Below the pieces are notes generated by a model. It saw only the letters and a list, made by a program, of their open reading frames with translations, was not told the origin of the DNA and did no database searches. DNA of 64,000 nucleotides from Rotaria sordida (taxonomy: Eukaryota; Rotifera; Eurotatoria; Philodinida; Philodinidae): contig CAJNOL010000168.1 in the NCBI GenBank assembly GCA_905250125.1, positions 103,874 to 167,873 on the forward strand, written 5' to 3'. Every line of letters starts with the position of its first letter. Within the stretch, counting starts at the first letter, position 1. The translations under genes and the position numbers were made by a program. This document shows, piece after piece, positions 35,249 through 46,348 of this stretch.

Positions 35249-35713
35249 TAGGTTGTATGTCTCATCGCCGAAACTCACACCGAAACAAACATTATCGAAA
35301 AGAAAGATCGCCGAAATCAACATCACTGAAATACAGATTGTCGATAAGAAGTTCATCGAAATGCAGATCGCCGAATTCATTTCGATCATCTACTAGTTTA
35401 TTAGAGTTAGCCCTGAATCAAGTTAGTGACTAATTTAACGTAGTTCCTAACTTAATCAAGGTAGTAACTAACTTGATCCATAATTTGATCAAGCTAGTAG
35501 CTAACTTGATTTCTAACTTATTGTATCACTTACTTAAGTTAGTTGTTAACTGGTCGATTCGATCATTGGCATAAAAATTGCCGATAGCCATTTCGTCGAC
35601 AGCGACACCACCGAAAATACAGATAGTCGATAGTCACATTGCCGAAATGGTACTTTGTCGCAATACAGTTCGCCGAAGTTCGACGATGTGGCTTTCGGCG
35701 AGGAGCATACCTA
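35249..35713. repeat. Inverted-repeat element with TCGCCGAAA-type minisatellite
   Basis: The left end TAGGTTGTATGTCTCATCGC pairs with the minus-strand right end TAGGTATGCTCCTCGCCGAA. Inside, degenerate units of CGCCGAAAT/ATCGAAATGCAGA type repeat at 35265-35395 and 35575-35700. The centre (35410-35560) has degenerate direct repeats of AAGTTAGTAACTAACTTGAT. GC content is higher than the surroundings. No coding capacity. Confidence 0.6.
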
Positions 35714-36711
35714 TCTACAGAATAAACTATTCAGTAAAGCTTTTTTGAGACGTCCAGTAGATCAGCATAAATATATTACCATTATAAACTCTCTGTATAT
35801 TTTATATTAATAATATGAATCACAGTAATTTAGTAGCTAGTAGACAATTCTATTTCTGCTTAGGCAGATAATTGTATCGACATGCTTCCCAATAACTGTG
35901 TGAGATTTCAAGTGTCATCCGGTTAGATAGTATGAACTAACTATAACAAGACTATTCTACTCTTTACAACAAGTTTCAAAAACAAGAACGTTATTCAATA
36001 ATATACGATGTGACAGTGATGGGATAACTGTTGATCCTTATTTTCTGGTAGACACACACGATAATAAATCTAGAGAATGCTTTTTATTCCGTCACTCTTT
36101 GCTAAAAAAAAAGAAGAAACTTGCAATTGTCATACTTCTAATATCTCCGTTTCAAAACGACTCTGTCAGTAGGATGAGAGTTAACATTTAAACCATGATG
36201 TTTTCGAAAACTTCTAAAAGCAGTCAACCATCGTATCATGAATTCTTAGTAAAGTGTACTCCATGATGCTCAATATCATCAAATAGTATAGTACTGTGCT
36301 GATTCAATGACAAGCCTAGATTTTAAAAGGTTTCTTGATACAGCATACAATTATAATCAATTTTTATATCATTTCCAAAATCATAAGATACTCATCATCT
36401 CATTTGATTGGTATTACGTACGCTGATTAAAATTTTCACATTTCCTTCAATGATCATTTTCAAAAGGAACAATTACAGACGCCCAAAAAAACGATAAAAA
36501 TATTCGAGCTGGCGTGAACTACATGATACTAGATCGAATGCAACGCCAAAAGGTGAATCTGCCAAGTATTGTAAGGTTTTCGCTTTTTCGCCCTATTGAA
36601 TAGTCTATACCTTTGACTATGGCTTTCATCTTACCCCATCTACATCAAAAATCTGGACAATATGTGTCTATCTAAATCCTAAGTCTGATGCCTTGATTAT
36701 TTGGATAATCT

Positions 36712-36721
36712 NNNNNNNNNN
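36712..36721. other. Assembly gap (10 N)
   Basis: Run of ten N, a placeholder of unknown true length within the tRNA/repeat region. Confidence 1.
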
Positions 36722-36756
36722 CAAATGAATAGTTACCTTGCATATTCAAACTATAC

Positions 36757-36847
36757 GGAAAAAATTTGCATGGGTTCGGGATCAAATCCATTCTCACTAT
36801 TATAAGGTGAACCCCAAATCCAACTCCTTACCACTAGGCCATCCACA
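36757..36847 (-). pseudogene. Decayed tRNA-Leu-like sequence
   Basis: The plus strand shows the tRNA-Leu order (GCATGGGTTCGGGATCAAAT, CCATTCTCACTAT, CCAACTCCTTACCACTAGGCC) with many substitutions and a disrupted acceptor stem. It is best read as a dead paralogue of the nearby tRNA-Leu genes. Confidence 0.55.
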
Positions 36848-36889
36848 ACATGGAATGTCATTGGCTGTGATGGTTCGCCGAGTTTGTTT

Positions 36890-37500
36890 TTTTGTACTCA
36901 AAAAGTGAGTACACTATAGAATCGGTCAGTGTGTCCGTCTGGCCGGCCGTTTACACGATAACCTTTGAAAGGAGAGTCCGATCGCGATGAAATTTTCTAC
37001 ACAGTTTAGTATCAACAATATCTCGGTCGAGTTCAAAGATGAGAAGGATTGGCCGAGCCGTTCCTGAATTATTGCAAAAATAGTCATTTTTCCCTATGGC
37101 TTCCTATGCGAAAATCGACCTATCTCCGCTTTCGTAAAAAACTTTTCCTATCATAAAAAAAAGACCCCAACTATTATATACCATTCGATAGAGAATTTCA
37201 CGAGCTACAAAATGGTATATAAAACATAAAGAAACAAGAAGATTAACTCACCTATTGAAAGGGTAATTAAACAGGAATTGGTTCTGTTTGTGTCCACACT
37301 CTACTTGAGCCACAATTCGAGCTCTGTCTTTCGATCACAGCGATGATAGTTCGAGGTTTTTTGGGTCGGAGAACTCCAATCTAAGCTCCGTCTGTCTCGA
37401 AATCCTATTGGTTGAGCAGTAGCCAATAGAAATCAAGTGTTTATAGAAAAGGTTTGCCAGGATAATTTTTACGTCCACACATTCTACGATGACTCATCTG
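36890..37500. repeat. GC-richer interspersed repeat-like block
   Basis: Base composition is clearly less AT-rich than the flanks. It includes GTCCGTCTGGCCGGCCGTTT, ACACGATAACCTTTGAAAGG and GATGAAATTTTCTACACAGT. This phrase style (gtccgtctg...acacgataac) resembles non-autonomous repeats seen in many eukaryotic genomes. No ORF, no clear ends. Two further GC-rich segments (ATTCGAGCTCTGTCTTTCGA, GTCTCGAAATCCTATTGGTT) lie in the same block. Confidence 0.35.
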
Positions 37501-37624
37501 TCTCATTCACTTTTTGAAGTACATATAACACTCGGATTTAAATCTGAGATTTCCACATTTATTTGAAAATTATTAGGGAAAAGCATATTTGCTGCACCTA
37601 TTCTAAACAAAGAGAAAAAAAAAT

Positions 37625-37707
37625 TGCCAGGGATGGGGATCGAACCCATGCTCACTATTGTGAATTGGATCTTAAGTCCAACGCCTTAACCACTCGGCCA
37701 CCCTGGC
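37625..37707 (-). tRNA. tRNA-Leu(TAA), copy 3
   Basis: Identical to copies 1 and 2 over 83 nt (anticodon TAA, long variable arm). It sits 2.6 kb to the right of copy 2 and shares that copy's right-hand flank, so it arose with it by block duplication. Confidence 0.95.
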
Positions 37708-37806
37708 ATAGCATATCTGGAACTCTTTCGATTTGCCATGATATTCGCAACACCAGAAGTTACAAGAAGATGTGAATTTCATACTCTGAATAAAGAGAAG
37801 AAAAAA

Positions 37807-37893
37807 CCTAGGGGAATATAGAAATCGAATCCATTCTCACTTTTGTGAATTTGATCTTTGACCCAACGCTCTAAACACTCGGCTATCTTGGCA
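37807..37893 (-). pseudogene. Decayed tRNA-Leu copy beside copy 3
   Basis: Full-length tRNA-Leu similarity (ATCGAATCCATTCTCACTTT, TGTGAATTTGATCTTTGACC, CAACGCTCTAAACACTCGGC) with a broken acceptor stem and mutated anticodon stem. It occupies the same relative position as the truncated remnant next to copy 2. Confidence 0.7.
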
Positions 37894-40687
37894 GAGTAAA
37901 CAGTTATATCTGTTGATCTTATTTATTAGAAGTAATTCAATTTACATTGGTCAGTTTTCATTGAAGCGAGTGAGGTATATTATTGAAAATTATAAGCTGG
38001 TAATTTACGACAGGATGCTCATCGTCATTATATTCATATATGTTCTGATTAGGAAACTATCAAATAGCTATAGATTATGAGAACATTGCTAGTTGATCTT
38101 GTTGGTTAGTTCAGATGCGGGCAGTTATATGTTCGTATAACATTACATGTATAATCACAAAGTATACTCAGTACCCGGACAGTTTGTTCCCTACTTTTTG
38201 TGGCGTTACATTCTGTCCTTTGAGATTTCGTTGCAAATACATTTTGTCTCGTTACAACTTGTTCTAATTTTCTTTCGTCCGATCCATTTTTCATGTCATA
38301 ACTTTACAAAAATCAATCTCTATAGTTATTCAAAATTAGGTGTTGTGTATAAATACTTGTTGTTGTGCCAAGTCAATCGTTGCAAGTTAATAAGACTAGT
38401 GAAAAATGAATAGAGGTCCTTGCCCTTTCTACACATTTATCGAGATCGATTCTTGTTTTTATTCTGGATCAAGTATATTTGTAGTTGTTGTCATCTTGTA
38501 TAGTTTCGTGCAAAAGTCTAAAGAAAAGAATACGATTGAGACGCTAAAGAATTCTCGAGAAAACTCAATGATATAGTTTTGGGACATATTTTCACATTCA
38601 ACATCAAACAACAGAAGAAAAACGTATGTTTCATTGTGAACATCGAAATTGTAGAAGTAAGTGAACCATAATTTAGCTTGTAGTTCTGGAAGCTCTACAA
38701 GTAGATTATGCAAGATTTGCTGTAATCGAGTCATGCCATCGAACGATGGTATCATACATTCAACAATCGTATATCAATTAAAAATCCTTCTATCACTATA
38801 CTTACTTAATATATCTTATATGAACAATGTGGAGTCGAGATCGATATTGAACGACTTGATGTAGGTGAATAACCAAAGCAAAAGAAAAAAGTTTATGCGA
38901 ATCTTGATGTCTTATGTGATCAAAAATACTGAGGAACATTTAACTTGAATCGATATGAACTTGAGAATAAGTATTTAAATTTAGTTAAATAAAGTTTATC
39001 TTAGGTTGCCATACTGGAAACGAATAGTCCCAATTTGGAACTAAATACAAGGAAAGGAAATGTCATTGGAACAGCATGCACGTAATTGGGACGAATTGTG
39101 TAGGACAAATAGTGAGAAACGATATATCATGTACCAAAACGAACGGTCATCGTATACTTTCCTTTGTTTTATACGAAATGCAAAGATGTAAATAGTTTTC
39201 TACAAGCGAACAGTTCTTGTTCTTACGACTGCGGTTGCCGCAAGGAAGAAAGAACTGAAGTTAGGTTTTGTTGATTAGAAATCGAGGGTAAACATTTGAT
39301 TTTTTAAAATTTTCTATCAACTTCAAACCAAAAAACAAATAATTTAATCGCAAAAATCAAAAACATTACTTTTTTGTAATTATCATAGTAAATCTCATCC
39401 TCTAAACGTACGAATTATCCTCTTTTAACAACTAGATACTACCTATAGGCTTAAATTGTAAGAACATACTTAAAATCAAGACAGAGAATGTTGAAAATCA
39501 ACTCGTTTTGAATAAGTGATTATTTTTATTCAAAATTGATAGAAAGTCAAAAAAATAGCCCTTTTCCCCTTGGGTCAAGTACTGTTTGCAAACTATTGTA
39601 CATGAATAGATTGCAAACATTTCGTAATGTACAACAATTTCGTGAATAATTTTAAAGATACTATATAATTGCAAGGTTACTCTTCAGTAGCTTTAGTCCT
39701 GTGCATCATTAGGCTAGGATAAGATTATTTTTTTCAAATTACTACGTATAGTGAAATAGGATCTTTGGAGAAACTACTGTAGAATCCGACAAATTGCGTT
39801 CATTATCAGAATAACACAAAAGAATATCTATAATTGTTCATCGATTTGATTTTTATTCTTTAATATGCCGTTTTTGGTCCATTCTTATGATGTTCTGAAA
39901 TTTTTGGTTTTTTTTTACATGTCTCGAGGATGCTATTAAAATCATAAGTGATTGTGCAGAGAGTTTGTATTTAATTGAAGACTATTGTCTCCTTAAATTA
40001 TTAAAGAATCAATCAGTTCATGTTAAATGATTACCAACGAAAGAATACAAGTTATTATGATATTTTTTAACATAAAATTCCTAATTTTCCGTCAATATTT
40101 TGAATCTGTCTATAGATCTTTATTAGGTCATGAATTATAACAACAATAATATAGAGTTTGATTTGTTCAAACATATCTTTCTTCAAACTTTGGACCAGCG
40201 ATAGTAAACTTTAAACAAAATATTTCAATATAACTATGTCTATTAAAATAGTAACGTTTATATGCCGACGTAGACACATTTTGAATAGATACGTATTCGA
40301 TTGTTTGAGAAAAAGAAAAAAATTATTAGTAAGTAATAGTATTTATAGATTTTTGGTGAGTCTCATTGAAATCTATTTATCTTCAAAAGATCAAGTCGAC
40401 AGCTCAGAATTAGTTGCAGTACTTTCCTTGTGAAAAAGAAAAAACAACATTCTTAATTGATCAGCTTTTAATAAAACTTCATGACTAACTATGATCGAAA
40501 TTCGATTAAAACCGAAAAACATTTTCAACAATCTATCATATTAACATTTCTAAATTTTCAATAATGGTTTAAATTGCTAATTCTGATTAAAAAAAACATA
40601 TAATAAAAGTGAGAACCATCCATTACTGATGAGATATATAATTATTCGAATAATTTGTTAGTAAATGTAAATCATACAGACAAACTA
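37894..40687. other. Intergenic, no gene supported
   Basis: 2.8 kb with no convincing gene. 38459-38755 (-) is an open frame of 98 codons with less biased codon use than its surroundings and could be a gene remnant, but it has no splice context or recognisable domain. Confidence 0.4.
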
Positions 40688-40927
40688 CAATAGTGAACAA
40701 AAGTCTTTCATTTCCCGTATCTTGATTAGCATACATGTTATAGCTCGAAAAATTTGTGTGCATATATCCCACTAAGAATATCGGTCTAAGACACGAGCTT
40801 ACCTCGATTGGGGTCAACCTCGTGCTTCTGAACTAAATTCTTAGTGGAATATATGCACACAAACTTTCAGATCTTCAGCGCGTATAGTAGCCGAGATATG
40901 GGGGTGAAAGACTTGCGTTCACTACTG
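40688..40927. mobile_element. 240-bp Tc1/mariner-type MITE
   Basis: The left end CAATAGTGAACAAAAGTCTT pairs with minus-strand CAGTAGTGAACGCAAGTCTT. The arms stay similar for ~110 nt (TTTGTGTGCATATAT and CACTAAGAAT in both). TA dinucleotides flank both ends (40686-40687 and 40928-40929), the target duplication of the Tc1/mariner superfamily. Non-coding. Confidence 0.75.
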
Positions 40928-40929
40928 TA

Positions 40930-43036
40930 TATCTAACAAGGTAAAATTTCATTTGTAAAAGTCATCTTATTTTTTATAGAATAATTTAGATCAATTTTAA
41001 ATTAATATTAATATTTAAAAGAAATTCTTTTCAATATTATGTACATGTTTGTATTTATTTTAAATGATATTTTTAATGTCATTCTTCATTGTCAATAACT
41101 GTTGATAGCACAAATAACAATAGTGGCAAAATCAAGTCTTTTTGATTTCACAATTTTAAGATCTTGTATTTTCTAGTCTTTTCTTTTTCAGAAATTTAAT
41201 ATATAGATCATTATATAAAAATCGAGATTATATTTTTCGTTGATTCCCATGAGGCATAAATAATATACTAAGACAAGTTCACATCACGTGACCGGTTTCA
41301 TTCATGTACATTATGAAAACAATCAACAAAATCAATCATTTGAAAAGATCAAAGTATGAATATTCGATTAGTTAATAAAATGTTAGTGTGATCAATAACA
41401 ATAAAATAAATATGAATTCCAATATTTGAATGGTTTTCTTTCACATTTATTCTCTTTTTTTATTTTAAAATAGACGATTGAAAGATATATATATTTGCAT
41501 ATGATTGCATTAGAAATCAATCATCTATATGTGTTGTGTACACATATAACTAATGAAAGGAAAAATCAATAATCACATTTGCGTTAAATATATAGACAAT
41601 CTTTTGTATGGAACTATTCATCTGTATATGTGTGACTTTTTTCCATACTTTCTTATCTATTCCATTTGTTTGTTTATTATTGTTGAGAGTTTAATACAGG
41701 TGCAGAATACCTGCGGCGATCATTATACATCTCTCAAAAAGAAACTGATAAAAGAATTAGTCTTTCATATACGGAAAGAGAAAAAAATCACAAACAAAAA
41801 AACTCAACTGTTAAAAGAAAAGAAAAGAAAAAGAGGAAGAATAAAAAAAGAAGAAGTTAACAGGCACAAGTATTGTGTTTACATATATCTTTATAGCTTT
41901 GAGTGTCGTATATGATATACAACCATCATTATTTCAAACTATCAAACACAATTCATTTGTGACGATTGTTCTATAAATCAAGATAGTATGTTAATTTTGT
42001 TCGTTTGTATTCTATTTAAATATACATAACTAATTAAATAACTATGACAATACTTAATTCATGTGTACAGCTGTTCAACTCATCCTATATAAAAATAACC
42101 TATCATCTTCCATCTTGACATACTGATGCCGACAGACGAACATGATATACATAAGCTAAATCGTTTATAATTATCTTGCTTGTCTTTCGTCAACAGCTGG
42201 TAATAAGCATGTCAATTTGATTTAGAAATAGTCATACAATTTTGTCTACTTATTTCCCAAAGAGAAACAAATGTTCTCTTAAAAAACAAAAAAAAACCAC
42301 ATATGTTCTCTATGTTCTCTATGTTTACTATTTGATTTGCGCCAAATCTTCAAATTATCGTCTTACTTCAATTCATCTCTGAAACAGATGTCTTTCTTTT
42401 TTCTTCTATTTTATATATATAAACATAGTCAAGATAATTTTTTTCTTTCTACAAGTGAAAATGTGATTGATGGAGTTGTCGTTGATGATCATCAAAAAGC
42501 TGGCATGTCTAACCTTTTTCTATGTATGTATGTAATGCATAGCTAAAGCAAATCGTTTTGTTTGATTCATACTTGGTAATCTTTCGTGCAGCTGCTTCAT
42601 TGTGTATTTGTCTATACTCAAGATAGACAACAGACCAGATACCTGTCCTTTTTATTTTCGTTACATCTGCATTAATCGTATGTTTGCAGCTGTAAAATAA
42701 CAGATGGCGTTAATGATGTTCAAGAACAAAGAAAGAAGGAGAAGATCATATTTTGTCACAATCATGTTGGTAGAAGATCGATATCTTCATTGTTGTTGAG
42801 TGTTTTACGTAAGATAAACGTTTTTTTTTTTTGTTACCAATGATGGATGTATAAGAAGAAAAGAATAATAATAATAATAATAATAACATATTAGATAGTA
42901 TAGTGTATATGTTTCTTTTACGACATAAATAAATGAGATTGTGTTAAATGTTGTTATAGCTTGAGTAAAGAATAGAAAGGTGATTATTATTTATTTGTGA
43001 TTTTGTTTTTTTTTTCTATTACAGATTTACTATATT
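40930..43036. other. Intergenic upstream of the Id-like gene
   Basis: AT-rich, with an (AAT)n run at 42866-42886. Probably contains the promoter and any untranslated 5' exon of the Id-like gene. A 120-codon open frame at 41553-41915 is lysine-rich low complexity and is not called. Confidence 0.4.
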
Positions 43037-43402
43037 ATGACAATGATTACAATTACAAATTTAGATGATAATTATTATGAATTAGGACAAGAATTTCAAA
43101 AACTTGCTTTACTTGTACCAACAATACCAAAAGATCGATGTATATCTGAACTTGAATTTATTGAATTTGTTATTGCTTATATTCGAGAATTACAACAATT
43201 ACTTTCATATAATCAATGGAATGAACATATGAATAAATTAACATCATCTATGAAGAATTCTATTGTATTATCTTCATCGTCATTACAATTATACAAACAA
43301 ATAATGTTTCAATCATCAAGAATACAAACAAATGAAAGTTCATCGACAATTCATCGAAGTCCATTGGCTTCAATCAATCTAAATAATACTCAATTATCTT
43401 GA
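43037..43402 (+). CDS. Id-like helix-loop-helix protein lacking a basic region
   Basis: 121 residues. An HLH domain spans ~12-58: helix 1 YYELGQEFQKLALLVPTIP, loop KDRCISE, helix 2 LEFIEFVIAYIRELQQLL. No basic DNA-binding segment precedes helix 1. The LVPTIP...VIAYIRELQ signature is that of Id/extramacrochaetae proteins, which bind E-type bHLH factors and keep them off DNA. The C-terminal half is Ser-rich and unstructured (IVLSSSSLQLYK, TNESSSTIHRSPL). The frame begins 13 nt after a good acceptor (TTTTTCTATTACAG at 43024), so an upstream untranslated or coding exon is likely. Id proteins control cell-type decisions in animals. Confidence 0.82.
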   Translation: MTMITITNLDDNYYELGQEFQKLALLVPTIPKDRCISELEFIEFVIAYIRELQQLLSYNQWNEHMNKLTSSMKNSIVLSSSSLQLYKQIMFQSSRIQTNESSSTIHRSPLASINLNNTQLS

Positions 43403-44734
43403 ACAGTATTCTATTTCTGTGTCTGTCTATTGTTTGTTCATTTATTCTTATTATTCATTTCTATATCAAAAGAAAAAGAATATCGTTCTCATACAATTTG
43501 ACTTTATAAAATATTTTTCATTTTCTACCTTTGAAAGTAATCTAATCATATGAAGATGCAAAAATTAGGTTTTACAAAACAAAAAAAAAAAATCAAACGT
43601 GAACAACAATTGAAGATTTTTTTCTATAAAATAATATTAATTCCTTAACTGTTATTGATGTAATAACACGTCAACACAATCTTCCTGATAGAAACATGAA
43701 GGCTAGAAGCGTTTAAATATTCCTTTTTTTGTAATGCTTTATATTAATTAAAACATACTCTACTAACTATAACTCTCTTCTACTGCATCTGACCATTGAT
43801 TTCTCTTTTTCAGAATGTGCTGTTTTTTTTTTGAATTCAGTAGAAGAAAATTGTTCATATATCATCAACCTATGATAACAACAATACTGTTTGTGATCTA
43901 GAAGAGACAAACTGGAATTGAAAAATCTACATATTGTTTATAAATAGAGTGAGACACTAGCTGGAATCGATATGAATAATGAATTTATATGTATAGCAAT
44001 TCAGGAAACGAGCAATGACGAAATGGCATAACTACAATACACTATAGTCGTTATTCGTTCTCTTTTAGAATAAAGTTTCCAGAGAAATATTATGAATATT
44101 AAGTTGAAAGAAGGAAACTGTCAATTTCGCCTACACCAGTACGGTTATTTTCATGATAATTCTCACGTTAAGCCTTTCCTATTAGAACGAAGCAGTACGC
44201 AACAAAGCAACATCAGGTTTGCAGCTATCTAGCAGAGATGATTAAATGACTAAGACATGAATCAAACTATGAATGTACAATTTATAACGTCATACTTAGT
44301 ATTGATTCACATTTTTCACGTATACTATGTCTTACTGAATTTTTAAACAATATTTCATTTCTTACAGTTCGAATTACAATCATTATTTGTCATATTGAAT
44401 CATTTTTGATCTACTTTCAATTGATCACAAAATCTTCTTTTATTATTCATATTCACAGAGTTGGGAAAATTATTCTAGTGAATGTGCTGAGTTCAAAGTA
44501 CTCGTGTACATGATCAGTTGTCATCAAGATATCTTTTTGAATACTCTGCTGAGAATAGCCTTAATATTCGAGTATTTACCAGGTACCTGCCTAGTTTTTA
44601 TAGCATTTCATGGAAAATTTTTCAACAAGTTATTAGATTGGATAATCAGAAACATTTTATAGCCAAGTGCTAAAAACTCATAACATACCTAAAGGTTCTT
44701 ATTACATTCTGTTTGCAAGATACCTTGGACTCAT
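43403..44734. other. Intergenic, no gene seen
   Basis: 1.3 kb between the Id-like gene and the family-B foldback element. AT-rich; nothing recognisable. Confidence 0.4.
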
Positions 44735-46348
44735 GAGGAAAATTTTTCAATTCTTCAATCGCTTTTGAATCAAGACTGTGCGTATTATATTGATCTACAG
44801 TGCTGCTCAAAAGTCTGGTATCACTTTTTTGTTTTGAGTCGTGTATTAAAACTACACAGCATTAATTTAAATCAATTATATATTTGGATAGTAGAAATCG
44901 AGTACTATATATATAAATCTGTTCATTTCGAAAAACTCTTGAATATGAAAATATAATATGAACAACAAACTTCAGTACTAAGAAAAAATGACATGAAAAA
45001 CTACAAAATTATATTGTTGCTGTAGGATACTTCCATGAACAGTCAACCGCAACAAATGCGAAGTATTAAGAAAACTTTTCATTTTATTCGACTTTATAGA
45101 ACTTTTTACGTTAATCATTTGGGTAAAAAAACATTTTGAATTTCATTGACAAATGGCGGTATTATAGGGAAAATATTGAATACTGTGAAGTACAGGGTGC
45201 TCCAAAATGTTTGTAACATAGTTTGTTTTGCAAATATCTCTGCACAGACAAATGATAAAATCTTGGTTTTTCTTTCAAAAGATGCGCCGTGAAAAGCTCT
45301 ACAAAACTGTAAGAACAAAAGCCTATTGACTTCTTTTGATGGTTTCTTCCATACTCAAAATGAAAAGAAAATATATGATGATGCTACTTCCCACCGTATT
45401 TGACATAATAAAATGTGTGGAAGACTTCTATAGTTTGCATATATCTCGGATTAAGGAAATGATAGCATCTTGATTTTTTTTTAAAAAGATACGCTGTCGA
45501 AAGCTCTATAAAAGTCGTATAAACAAATTCCTATTGCACTACAAAAAGGCTTCCAAACATTTTAATTACCATTGTGTAGCTTTTTTTTGTCATTTTTTTC
45601 TTAGTACTGAAGTTTATTATTCATATTATATTTTTATATTCAAGAGTTTTTCGGATTGAACAGGTATATATATATATATAATACTCGATCTCTACTATCC
45701 AAATATATAATTGACTTACATTAATGTTGTGTAATTTTAATACACAACTCAAAACAAAAAAGTGGTATCAGACTTTTGAGCAACACTGTAAGTGAACTAT
45801 GAATACACTGAGAAGAGTTCTTGCCCTTCGTTTATTGCTACGTAGATACTGCATTTTTATGATATTTTTTAAATAAATAACGTGATCTCCCTCAAAAACA
45901 CCAGAAAAATTGAGCTTATAATTTCGACTTGAAACTGTGCATAGCGACAGGCCTTGACGAGAATAGTTCTTGTAAATGCTTTAGGTCTTGTCGTTCTTCT
46001 TATCCCAAGATACAACTATGCTAATAGTGCATCTTTTATATCAGTCATATAAACTGACAGATTTCATGTTCTTATTTCAGGATGGAAGCAAACCAAAAAA
46101 CCTAAAATTAATCTCGTTAAGAGTTGTCTCTCTACAAAGTTTCAAGTCGAATTTCGGAAATCAGTTTTTTTGATGCTTCTGAGGGGGGATTGCGACATTT
46201 ATTTAAAAAATATTATAAAAGTGCAATGACTCCGTAGCAATAAGCTAAGGTTATGAACTCTTTTCAGGGTATCCATAACTCATTAGGATCAACCTAATGC
46301 ACAGAGTCTTGATTCAAAATCGATTGAACAGTTAGAGAACATTCCTCG
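44735..46348. mobile_element. Foldback element family B, copy 1, split by a mariner-type insertion
   Basis: The outer arms are inverted repeats. Left: CGCTTTTGAATCAAGACTGT, then after the insertion GAACTATGAATACACTGAGA and TTTTTAAATAAATAACGTGA. Right, on the minus strand: CGATTTTGAATCAAGACTCT, GAGTTATGGATACCCTGAAA and TTTTTTAAATAAATGTCGCA. Without the 991-bp insert the element is ~620 bp, with arms of about 250 nt. Related copies are at 58.4-59.4 kb and 61.8-62.3 kb. Confidence 0.75.
44796..45790. mobile_element. Tc1/mariner-type element with 208-bp inverted repeats
   Basis: The element at 44798-45788 starts CAGTGCTGCTCAAAAGTCTG. The minus-strand right end is CAGTGTTGCTCAAAAGTCTG. TA flanks both sides (44796-44797, 45789-45790). 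The inverted repeats stay ~90% alike for about 208 nt, to TTCAGTACTAAGAAAAA. The ~575-bp interior has no transposase. It contains two direct, ~75%-similar segments (45200-45310 and 45430-45545; AAAGCTCTACAAAACTG versus AAAGCTCTATAAAAGTC). It is inserted in the left arm of a family-B element. Confidence 0.85.

Noticed and set aside
37563-37775. Open frame on the plus strand with ARDGDRTHAHYCELDLKS
   Set aside because: This is the translation of the antisense of tRNA-Leu(TAA) copy 3 and its flank, a well-known spurious protein type; it has no other support.
38459-38755. 98-codon minus-strand frame beginning MIPSFDGMTRLQQILHNLL
   Set aside because: Codon use is less extreme than the surroundings, so it could be a remnant, but no acceptor upstream, no partner exon and no recognisable domain.
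41553-41915. 120-codon plus-strand frame
   Set aside because: Lysine/arginine-rich low-complexity end, no domain, no flanking exon signals; fits chance in AT-rich DNA.
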